Shown here: positions 1 through 6,349 of the stretch, one piece after another
Layout of the letters: each line of letters begins with the position of its first letter
Position numbering within the stretch: the stretch's first letter is position 1
Assembly (NCBI GenBank): GCA_041678645.1
Contig: JBAYNT010000016.1
Coordinates: 1 to 11,706 of the forward strand
Origin: WOZL01 sp041678645
GTDB lineage: Bacteria; Patescibacteriota; Dojkabacteria; SC72
Direction: 5' to 3'
DNA: 11,706 nt
The notes under the pieces: model-generated
Told to the model about the DNA's origin: nothing
Databases searched by the model: none
Seen by the model: only the letters and a program-made list of their open reading frames with translations
Made by a program: the position numbers and the translations under genes

Positions 1-1494
1 AGAGAATTATCAAAAAATAAAATTACCTATAAAGAAGCAGAGGATTATGTTGTAGATACTGTAATAAAATTACAGGTTAAATCAATGTCTACGATACCAA
101 TACTCCATAAAGCACAGCAACTAGGATACGAGACTACTTTGACAGTTGTAGATGAAGGCATTATACCCGGAGTAGCCCAAGGATACGGAACTAAATGGAA
201 TAGATATTACACAATAGGATGTGGCAGGAAATCACAGATTACTTGCTCAATATCCTCTACCCTAGATTCTATTTTCGGTAAGAATATACAACAAGATAAA
301 TGGTTAACCAATAAGTTAGTTGAAAGAATGGGTTTACCTCTCCCTAAATGGAATATTATCACCTCGAAAGATGAGATCGATAAACTCTGGGACGAATATG
401 AGAAACCATTAGTTATAAAACCAACTGGCCTAACGGGTGGCAAGGGCGTATCAGTAGGGATAAAGAATAGAGAGCAGGCATACAAAGCCTATGATTATGC
501 TAAAGGACAAGTAGAACGGGGAAATAGAAAATCTTGGCAGAAAAAGATAATGCTCCAAGAACAGGCTCAAGGAGATGAAAACGGTGCAGATTACAGGCTC
601 CTAGTTATAAATGAAGAGCTAAAAGCCTGCACAAAAAGGATTCCCGCCTTTGTCACAGGGAATGGAAAAAGGAATATAAAGGAATTGATAGAGAAAGAGA
701 ATAAAGATCCTAGAAGAAGTATTAGCAATCCTGCTCATATATTAAAACCTATAGATATAGACGAGCCCCTTATATCCTTTCTAGATAAACAGAATTTAAC
801 ATTAGAATCTGTACCTGAAAAAGATAAAAGGGTATATGTTAGAAATGTTGCAAGTATGAGTCAAGGAGGAATTACAGAAGATTACACAGACAGGGTATCT
901 CCTGAGATAAAGAATATCGTAGAGTCGATAGCTGCTACCATGCACATATTTACTCTAGGTGTAGATATTATTTGTAAGGATATATCGAAACCTTTGACTA
1001 AAGATAATGGTGCCCTATTAGAAGTTAACACTATGCCAGAATCATATCTTAATTTTTTCCCAATAATAGGTAAAGAGCGCTCAGATGCCCTAGATTACTA
1101 TATCCAGGAATTATTAAAAGGGAATAACACACAAAGAATTGTAACGATAGGATACACCCAAAACGATATCCCTACCCTACTTAGGAATAAGAAAATAGTC
1201 GAAAAGGATGCTAATGTTGGAGTTTATAAAGAAAATAAGATAATTATCAATAATTGTGAATTTTCCACCGATATTGAGACCTGGAAAGCCGTTGAAGCAC
1301 TAAAGATCAATGCATTGCTCGATACTATTATCCTACAGTATAGGGACATAGAAGAGGTAGAAGAACATGGGCTCGGATTTGATAGGATTGATTTCCTACT
1401 AATAACAAAGAAGATGAAAAGCAATAAAGATGCTATGAGAACCTTTAGGAGGTACAAAAGAAGGGGGCTAATTAAAAAGATTAAAACAGTATAG
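1..1494 (+). CDS. Cyanophycin-synthetase-like ATP-grasp ligase with truncated Mur-ligase remnant (5' end outside window)
   Basis: Probable ATP-dependent amino-acid or peptide ligase forming an amide bond through an acyl-phosphate. Numbering from the Met at 85, the ATP-grasp core covers about residues 70-325. It shows the Lys of IKPTG (112), a glycine-rich loop (TGGKGVSVG, 117-125), Glu158, the DYRLLV segment (169-174), the NVASMSQGG stretch, Asp294 in GVDI and the metal pair Glu313/Asn315 in LLEVN. Order and wording follow the ATP-grasp half of cyanophycin synthetase. Residues about 351-440 resemble the start of that enzyme's Mur-ligase half, ending in GLGFDRIDFLL, but the expected GTNGKTT P-loop reads roughly GYTQNDIPT and the rest of the domain is missing; a basic tail follows. 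The frame is open from base 1 to 85 with protein-like sequence, so the true start probably lies upstream; ATG 85 is the alternative, with a weak AGGT 7 bases before it. It ends 3 bases before the next ligase gene, so they form one operon. Substrates unknown. Confidence 0.8.
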   Translation, partial: RELSKNKITYKEAEDYVVDTVIKLQVKSMSTIPILHKAQQLGYETTLTVVDEGIIPGVAQGYGTKWNRYYTIGCGRKSQITCSISSTLDSIFGKNIQQDKWLTNKLVERMGLPLPKWNIITSKDEIDKLWDEYEKPLVIKPTGLTGGKGVSVGIKNREQAYKAYDYAKGQVERGNRKSWQKKIMLQEQAQGDENGADYRLLVINEELKACTKRIPAFVTGNGKRNIKELIEKENKDPRRSISNPAHILKPIDIDEPLISFLDKQNLTLESVPEKDKRVYVRNVASMSQGGITEDYTDRVSPEIKNIVESIAATMHIFTLGVDIICKDISKPLTKDNGALLEVNTMPESYLNFFPIIGKERSDALDYYIQELLKGNNTQRIVTIGYTQNDIPTLLRNKKIVEKDANVGVYKENKIIINNCEFSTDIETWKAVEALKINALLDTIILQYRDIEEVEEHGLGFDRIDFLLITKKMKSNKDAMRTFRRYKRRGLIKKIKTV

Positions 1495-1497
1495 AAG

Positions 1498-2463
1498 ATG
1501 AAATACCTAATAATTGACAAAGAACACAGGGTTACTGATAAGAGAGAGGGTAAATATGCTACTGCAGTTGAACGACTTATGACAGAGTTAGCTAATAAGA
1601 ATCTGCCCTATAGCTTCGCATATAACACTCAGATAGAATTCTTGCTCAAGGAGGGTGAAACATCTATAAAAATCAACGGTGTTGATATTACCCAATACTC
1701 ACACATCCTCTTTAGGGGACACAATCTTCATAGTCCTAAGGAGTATGAAACAAAGAGATTGATCGTAGATTGGGTTGATCAGTACAATACAACAAACCGA
1801 AGGAATAAAATCTTAGTCCAAAACAGTGAAGCCATCAAAAACATGCCATACTACAACAAAATTTTTACTGCACAATTTTGTTCTACACACAATATCCCCT
1901 ATTTTGACACATATTATCGTACAGATGGCAGATATGATGAAAATAGAGATATCTTAGAGGACTACCCATTAATAATTAAGGAGTATTCTGGGATAAATAG
2001 AGTTGACAGAAAATGGAGGAAGGAAATAATCAAAAAGAATGTCTATAAATTAAATTCTGCAAAAGATCTAAATAGGAAAGAGCTCAGGAGTCAAGATCTA
2101 ACAGACTTTTTTATCCAAGAATTTACAGAAACAGCTGAGGACGTCAGAGTATTTGTAAAACTAGGTAAGGTAATTGGAGGTTGGAAGAGAGAGGCTAAAG
2201 AAGGCTTTATGACGGTCAATAAGGGTATCTATACAATGTATAATAATCCTACTAAGGAAATAAAAGATATTTCGGAGAAATTCGCGAAATTAATCCAAGC
2301 CGACTTTATGGCAGTAGACTTTATGTTTAAAAACGGAAAACCGTACGTACAGGAAATAAGCCTACACCCAGGTTTTAAAGCATATGAGACAAAGATTGAT
2401 GATGGCCAACCTGTTAATATTGCCGAGGCTATGATTACTGCCTTTAAAGATTCGCTTCCTTAA
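1498..2463 (+). CDS. RimK/glutathione-synthetase-like ATP-grasp ligase
   Basis: Second ATP-grasp protein of the operon (321 aa), probably adding an amino acid to a small molecule, peptide or protein carboxyl group. Residues 1-105 look like the pre-ATP-grasp domain, including ITQYSHILFRGH. The grasp fold follows with the Lys of LIIKEYSG (161), the hinge FIQEF (Glu208), EDVRVFV (Asp215, Arg217), VDFMF (Asp274) and EISLHPGF (286-293). The last motif corresponds to ExNxxPG of RimK-type enzymes; here the Asn metal ligand is Ser288, which may weaken catalysis or alter metal binding. It starts at an ATG 3 bases after the upstream ligase stop with no clear Shine-Dalgarno, suggesting coupling to that gene. 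Its last 20 bp overlap the end of the convergent peptidase gene. Family placement is fairly secure; the substrate cannot be read from sequence. Confidence 0.8.
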   Translation: MKYLIIDKEHRVTDKREGKYATAVERLMTELANKNLPYSFAYNTQIEFLLKEGETSIKINGVDITQYSHILFRGHNLHSPKEYETKRLIVDWVDQYNTTNRRNKILVQNSEAIKNMPYYNKIFTAQFCSTHNIPYFDTYYRTDGRYDENRDILEDYPLIIKEYSGINRVDRKWRKEIIKKNVYKLNSAKDLNRKELRSQDLTDFFIQEFTETAEDVRVFVKLGKVIGGWKREAKEGFMTVNKGIYTMYNNPTKEIKDISEKFAKLIQADFMAVDFMFKNGKPYVQEISLHPGFKAYETKIDDGQPVNIAEAMITAFKDSLP

Positions 2464-3610
2464 AAATTTCCTGCCACAATTCTTTACTAGGTACAATTTT
2501 AGGCCTTGGAATTAGACCTTCATCTACCCATTTTGTCCTTTCGATATCGATTTTGCCCGCGTAGAGCTTTTCATACATTGTAGGATCCTTCTCTAATACC
2601 CTTTTCACTTTCCTAAAGCCCCTGAAATATACGATGTCTTTAGCATATATCCCCGGATAACTTGTGTCCCCTAGCCCACGCTTAACCCTGTATGCTATAT
2701 CCCATGCAGAGTGTTTCAGAAAAGCTCCAGAAAGAGCATTGTATAACTGCCTAAATGTTAATTGTTCACCAAGATATATAGCCCAAACCATTCCTGCCTT
2801 TTTCTTAAGCCATTTTTCTGTAAGATATCCCATAGACTCCTCATTCCATGTAGCAAGCCCCTCCTCAATATCTAAATATGAGGAAAGGTTTGCATTACCC
2901 AAAGCTGGAAAACCAGTTGCAAAACCGTTCAAAGACCTTAAAACATGTGTACCTACCTCGTGGATTATAGTTTTCCTAAGTTTGAATTGTGATCTAGTGA
3001 TATTAGGATCTACCAAAATCTGTTTACGCTTAATACCTACCTTAATACCATTCTTTGCAATATTTTTAGAAGGAGCAATACTCCAACCTTCTAATCCTAA
3101 AGTATCGAAAACCACCTTAAAACCACTCTCTATCTGCTCGTAGTGAAGTTTCTCTCCCCTATCTATTTTCTTGCTATTCTTGACATTATACCTATCAAGC
3201 TTTCCCCTTAATACTCTAGCAGAATTTCTAAAAAGCATTGCTGAAGGAGCCTTATACTTCTTTAAAGATAGTTCTGTAACTAAAGGGTTATTACCTGCAC
3301 TATGCATAAGGTCGCTTACTAATCTTTTATCTTCAATTAGTTTCATATAGAAATCTGAGATTCTTGGATCAACATCTGAGACCTTGTTCAAACTATATAA
3401 CTCTCTGAATATCTGATCATTCTTATTTTTTACCATCCTATACTCAAAATACGGTTCATATGTATCAGATTTAAAGAATCTCTCCTTTTCTTCTTTCAAA
3501 TTGGTAGGAGTAAAAACAAGACTAATAGGGATGCGTAGCTGCTGAAGCAAATTTGTAACTTCTTCAAGCTTTAATTCTTTTTTGCCCTTTTTGCTGAATA
3601 AATCAAACAT
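2444..3610 (-). CDS. DUF1704/QEGLA-family (MATCAP-like) metallo-carboxypeptidase
   Basis: Probable zinc carboxypeptidase. The metal site is a HExxxH motif, HEVGTHVLRS (His217, Glu218, His222 from the ATG at 3610), followed about 28 residues later by IEEGLATWNEE, the QEGLA-type motif that supplies the third ligand. This pairing defines the DUF1704/TIGR02421 group, whose eukaryotic relatives MATCAP1/2 remove C-terminal Tyr or Glu from tubulin tails. There is no signal peptide or membrane segment, so it is probably cytoplasmic. The gene sits directly behind mreB on the same strand and is probably co-transcribed. A GTG at 3628 overlaps the mreB stop by one base (TAGTG) and would add six residues (MYHCIT); I prefer the ATG at 3610 because the added residues look uninformative, but coupling at the GTG is possible. 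Its 3' end overlaps the convergent ATP-grasp gene by 20 bp. The bacterial substrate is unknown; MreB's tail or products of the neighbouring ligases are candidates. Confidence 0.82.
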   Translation of the reverse strand: MFDLFSKKGKKELKLEEVTNLLQQLRIPISLVFTPTNLKEEKERFFKSDTYEPYFEYRMVKNKNDQIFRELYSLNKVSDVDPRISDFYMKLIEDKRLVSDLMHSAGNNPLVTELSLKKYKAPSAMLFRNSARVLRGKLDRYNVKNSKKIDRGEKLHYEQIESGFKVVFDTLGLEGWSIAPSKNIAKNGIKVGIKRKQILVDPNITRSQFKLRKTIIHEVGTHVLRSLNGFATGFPALGNANLSSYLDIEEGLATWNEESMGYLTEKWLKKKAGMVWAIYLGEQLTFRQLYNALSGAFLKHSAWDIAYRVKRGLGDTSYPGIYAKDIVYFRGFRKVKRVLEKDPTMYEKLYAGKIDIERTKWVDEGLIPRPKIVPSKELWQEIFKEANL

Positions 3611-3627
3611 AGTTATACAATGATACA

Positions 3628-4644
3628 CTAACTAATACTCTTTTCAAATACAAAAACTCTTCTACCCGAACTTATAAGTTCTAGCGCAATACCGGTACCT
3701 TTTGCTACACAGAATATAGGCTCATCAGTGACATGTGCTGGCACCCCAGTTGCTTTAGCTATTAATTTATCAAGATTTCTTAAAAGGGCGGTGCCCCCAC
3801 TCATTACCATGCCTCTATCAATAATATCAGCCGATAGTTCTGGAGGAGTTTGTTCTAAGACGCCTTTGATGGCCTGTATTATTTTCCTTATTGGCTCTTT
3901 TACCGCCTGAGCTATTTCATTAGAATTTACCATTACTGCCTTAGGCACTCCAGCACCTATATCTCTTCCTCTTACTTCCATTTCTAATGGTTTGGACATC
4001 TCTAAAGCTGACCCTATCTCAAACTTGACCTTCTCTGCAGTTTGCTCACCGATAAGGATTCCCTTCTTCTTTCTCATATAAGCAATTATCGATTCATTAA
4101 TGGCATCTCCAGCTACACGAAGGGAATCATACTTAACAATACCATCCAATGACAACACTGCTATCTCTGCAGTTCCTCCACCCATATTTACTATCATATT
4201 CCCTGAAGATGTCTCTATAGGTAAGCCAGCTCCTAAAGCCGCAAGTAAGGGCTCGGGAAGCAAGGTAATATTCTTAGCACCCGCGGCATTTGCAGCTTTA
4301 AGTACAGCTCTTTGCTCTACAGTAGTAATCCCTGCTGGTACACTTACAACTACATCTGGTTTAAAAAATCTAGCTTTACCTAGAGCTTTATCAAAGAAGT
4401 ACTTAAGTAATGCCTCTGTTACTCTAGAATCCGCTATAACACCATTTTTAAGTGGCCTTTTAGCTATTATATTATCAGGAGTCTTACCAATCATCTCTTT
4501 TGCTTGAGTACCTACAGCAATAACTTTGAAAGTATTCAAATCTATAGCAACCACCGTTGGCTCTACAAAGACGACTCCTTCACCCTGTACATACACTACA
4601 GAGTTTGCGGTTCCTAGATCTACGCCTAATTTCTTTCCTACCAT
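3628..4644 (-). CDS. mreB: MreB-type bacterial actin, cell-shape filament protein
   Basis: Actin-fold ATPase (338 aa, usual MreB length) that forms membrane-bound filaments guiding lateral wall synthesis. Visible motifs: phosphate 1 GVDLGTANSVVYV (7-19), EPTVVAI (28-34), VVVSVPAGITTVEQRA, the PEP glutamate (131) before LLAALGAG, phosphate 2 NMGGGTAEIAVLSL (153-166), and adenosine motif MSGGTALLRNLD (281-292). Phosphate 2 of typical MreB begins with Asp (DIGGGT); here codon 153 is AAT, Asn. That Asp helps position Mg2+ and water, so ATP hydrolysis may be slow or absent. Glu131 is kept. The C-terminus ends VFVFEKSIS. A consensus extended -10 lies 6 bases before the ATG. The peptidase gene follows, at a 1 base overlap or 17 bases after the stop depending on its start. 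The PEGA gene diverges from it across 37 bp. The absence of an Hsp70-type C-terminal domain excludes DnaK; ParM or FtsA fit worse. Confidence 0.93.
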   Translation of the reverse strand: MVGKKLGVDLGTANSVVYVQGEGVVFVEPTVVAIDLNTFKVIAVGTQAKEMIGKTPDNIIAKRPLKNGVIADSRVTEALLKYFFDKALGKARFFKPDVVVSVPAGITTVEQRAVLKAANAAGAKNITLLPEPLLAALGAGLPIETSSGNMIVNMGGGTAEIAVLSLDGIVKYDSLRVAGDAINESIIAYMRKKKGILIGEQTAEKVKFEIGSALEMSKPLEMEVRGRDIGAGVPKAVMVNSNEIAQAVKEPIRKIIQAIKGVLEQTPPELSADIIDRGMVMSGGTALLRNLDKLIAKATGVPAHVTDEPIFCVAKGTGIALELISSGRRVFVFEKSIS

Positions 4645-4660
4645 ACAGACATTATACCAA
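4645..4660 (-). promoter_or_regulatory. mreB promoter, extended -10, leaderless
   Basis: On the - strand TTGGTATAAT occupies 4660-4651: a perfect TATAAT with an upstream TGn extension. Six bases separate it from the ATG, which puts the predicted first transcribed base on the A of the start codon. No good -35 is visible, as expected for an extended -10 promoter. There is no room for a Shine-Dalgarno. Confidence 0.65.
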
Positions 4661-4664
4661 GTTA

Positions 4665-4673
4665 TGCTATACT
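4665..4673 (+). promoter_or_regulatory. PEGA gene promoter, extended -10, leaderless
   Basis: TGCTATACT is a TGn-extended -10 one base off consensus. The start codon at 4682 is 8 bases downstream, so the leader would be about 2 bases. The matching -35 position (4645-4650) is poor and lies inside the mreB promoter. Confidence 0.6.
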
Positions 4674-4681
4674 AACACTAC

Positions 4682-6226
4682 ATGATTAAGAAGAAATCCA
4701 AAAATCTTATTTCTATATTAACCTCTATATTTGTTACCTTAGCTGTCTATACTGGGGCCTTAGCCATATTTCTGTATGTGCAGGGCTGGAGATTTGACTT
4801 TATAGATCGCTCTATAAAACAGGTTGGAGTACTTACTATAGAGAGCTCTCCTACTGGTGCAAACATATATGTAAACGATATAGCCAAAGGCCGAACAAAC
4901 AAGAGTATGACGCTAGATGTCGGCACATATGATGTACTAATATCCAAAGATGGCTACTATGATTGGAAGAAAAGTATAAAGATATTAGAAGAGAAATCTA
5001 CACCAATATTCCCATATTTGGTAAAGACAAAATTTGAATCAAAGAATATATTCGATTCTACATTAATATTAGAGAAATACTGGGCAGACAAATCAAATAA
5101 TCGCCTTTCACTACTACTTAAAGGCGAGAACTCATATGAAATTGTTCATTATAATATCAATAGTGGATTTTGGACTCTAAATTCCGCCCCTATTACTATT
5201 CTTACAATACCTATAGACTTAGAAATCCCTATCTCTAATATAGATTTACAACTTTCCCCTTCTGGCGAAATGGCAATCTTAGAAATAGTCACCCAACAAT
5301 CTTCTAACAAATACGTTATACCAACAACTATAGTTTCAAATTACACATCTTTGATAGAAAGTCCTTTAAGCTTAACAGAGTTCCAAAATTACGAGCTAAC
5401 TTGGGCAGAAAATGAGAAATATTTAATTCTAGAGTCCGAGAAAGACGTAATCTCATATAATATTAGCAAAAATACAAAACAGTTACTCCTGCGCAAAATT
5501 GATGACTTAGACATCTGGAGTACTGACAAAGAAGGGTATTTCTATATCTTTAGACATTTGGATAATATTGATGAAGATATTCTAAAATATACTCTAAAAC
5601 AGTACAATCTTGACGGCTCCTCAGAAATTGAAATTATTCCAACAGTATTTTTTCAAAATAACCTTAAATATTTAGAGAACTACAGAAAAACAGATTTTGT
5701 TTTTGGATATTTTAGTAATTCCCCAGAAAGCACACAGACTATGGGGCAAATTACGGAATTCGCAGTTAATCAAGAGTCTGGCGGAGTATTCATTAAAACT
5801 ACACAAGCATCATATTGGTACGACAGCACTATAGGTAAATATATAACTGCTTCCCCCTACCCTGCAGACCTTTTAGAATTTTCAGGTGATGGGGATAAGC
5901 TACTATTAAAAACTGCTACAGAATACGCAATATTTACTTTTGACAAGGAAGAAGGTGATCATACAGTAACTATAGGAACCCAAGATATAGCTAACATAAA
6001 TATTGATTTAATAAAGAAAATTAATTGGTTATCAAATTCTAGTTATTTACAATTTGAGGAAAATGACTTCATATACATATCTGATATAGATGGAGATAAC
6101 AAAACACCTCTCCTTAGTAACCAGGACATTCTCTACTGGACAGTTACCTCTTCAAGGAATAACCTTGTCATATTAACAAATAGCCAAGAGGAAGGTTTGA
6201 AAATCACTTCATACACAATACATTAA
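4682..6226 (+). CDS. Membrane-anchored PEGA-domain protein with probable beta-propeller-like outer part
   Basis: A 514 aa protein with a lysine-rich start (MIKKKSKN) and one hydrophobic segment at about residues 10-33, consistent with an N-in, C-out single-pass anchor. A PEGA domain covers about 49-115: VLTIESSPTGANIYVNDIAK, then a DVGTYDVLISKDGYYDW stretch, matching the repeating strand-turn pattern of surface PEGA domains. The rest (about 115-514) is rich in aromatic, Asn and Ser residues, with recurring strand motifs such as QLSPSGEMAILEI and EFSGDGDKLLLKT that resemble TolB/WD-type propeller blades; that fold is inference. Proteins with this layout are common in CPR genomes, and their function is not established. 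No catalytic motif is visible. It diverges from mreB over a 37 bp bidirectional promoter, hinting at an envelope role. Its stop lies 2 bases before the 3' end of the antisense tRNA. Confidence 0.75.
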   Translation: MIKKKSKNLISILTSIFVTLAVYTGALAIFLYVQGWRFDFIDRSIKQVGVLTIESSPTGANIYVNDIAKGRTNKSMTLDVGTYDVLISKDGYYDWKKSIKILEEKSTPIFPYLVKTKFESKNIFDSTLILEKYWADKSNNRLSLLLKGENSYEIVHYNINSGFWTLNSAPITILTIPIDLEIPISNIDLQLSPSGEMAILEIVTQQSSNKYVIPTTIVSNYTSLIESPLSLTEFQNYELTWAENEKYLILESEKDVISYNISKNTKQLLLRKIDDLDIWSTDKEGYFYIFRHLDNIDEDILKYTLKQYNLDGSSEIEIIPTVFFQNNLKYLENYRKTDFVFGYFSNSPESTQTMGQITEFAVNQESGGVFIKTTQASYWYDSTIGKYITASPYPADLLEFSGDGDKLLLKTATEYAIFTFDKEEGDHTVTIGTQDIANINIDLIKKINWLSNSSYLQFEENDFIYISDIDGDNKTPLLSNQDILYWTVTSSRNNLVILTNSQEEGLKITSYTIH

Positions 6227-6228
6227 AA

Positions 6229-6302
6229 CGCATCCGGCCGGAATCGAACCGACAACCTACGCGTTAGGAGTGCGTTGCTCTTTCCATTTGAGCTACGGAT
6301 GC
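6229..6302 (-). tRNA. tRNA-Arg (anticodon CCU)
   Basis: The - strand folds as a full cloverleaf: 7 bp acceptor (GCATCCG/CGGATGC), D arm GCTC/GAGC with the GG pair in a 9 base loop, anticodon loop CTCCTAA with CCT at 6268-6266, 5 base variable loop, and T arm GTCGG/CCGGC around TTCGATT. The discriminator is G (6229). CCA is not encoded, so it must be added enzymatically. The base pair next to the anticodon loop is an A-C mismatch (canonical 31-39). It decodes AGG, which together with AGA supplies most arginine codons in the neighbouring genes on inspection. Confidence 0.95.
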
Positions 6303-6314
6303 ATAAATCCTCTT

Positions 6315-6320
6315 ATTATA
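6315..6320 (-). promoter_or_regulatory. tRNA-Arg promoter, -10 box
   Basis: A perfect TATAAT on the - strand, 12 bases before the mature tRNA 5' end, would start transcription near 6308 and leave a short leader for RNase P. The -35 is weak (TATATT with a 17 base spacer) and overlaps the uvrA -10. Confidence 0.5.
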
Positions 6321-6331
6321 CTACATACCTA

Positions 6332-6340
6332 TGATATAAT
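6332..6340 (+). promoter_or_regulatory. uvrA promoter, extended -10, near-leaderless
   Basis: TGATATAAT is a consensus TGn-extended -10. The uvrA ATG is 9 bases downstream, so the predicted leader is about 3 bases. An in-frame TGA formed by the extension itself (6332-6334) excludes a longer protein. No LexA-like operator was recognised around it. Confidence 0.65.
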
Positions 6341-6349
6341 ATAAATCGA

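Noticed and set aside
1224..1520. 98-codon - strand frame with a very hydrophobic product
   Set aside because: It is the antisense of the Lys/Ile-rich end of the first ligase. Hydrophobic shadow proteins are expected opposite AT-rich, Lys-rich genes, and no promoter or start signal supports it.
2664..3143. 159-codon + strand frame
   Set aside because: It lies entirely opposite the DUF1704 peptidase, including its HExxxH site, has no recognisable domain and no promoter.
4100..4507. 135-codon + strand frame
   Set aside because: It is a shadow of mreB with a low-complexity Ala/Ser/Pro-rich product, typical of an antisense frame over a conserved gene.
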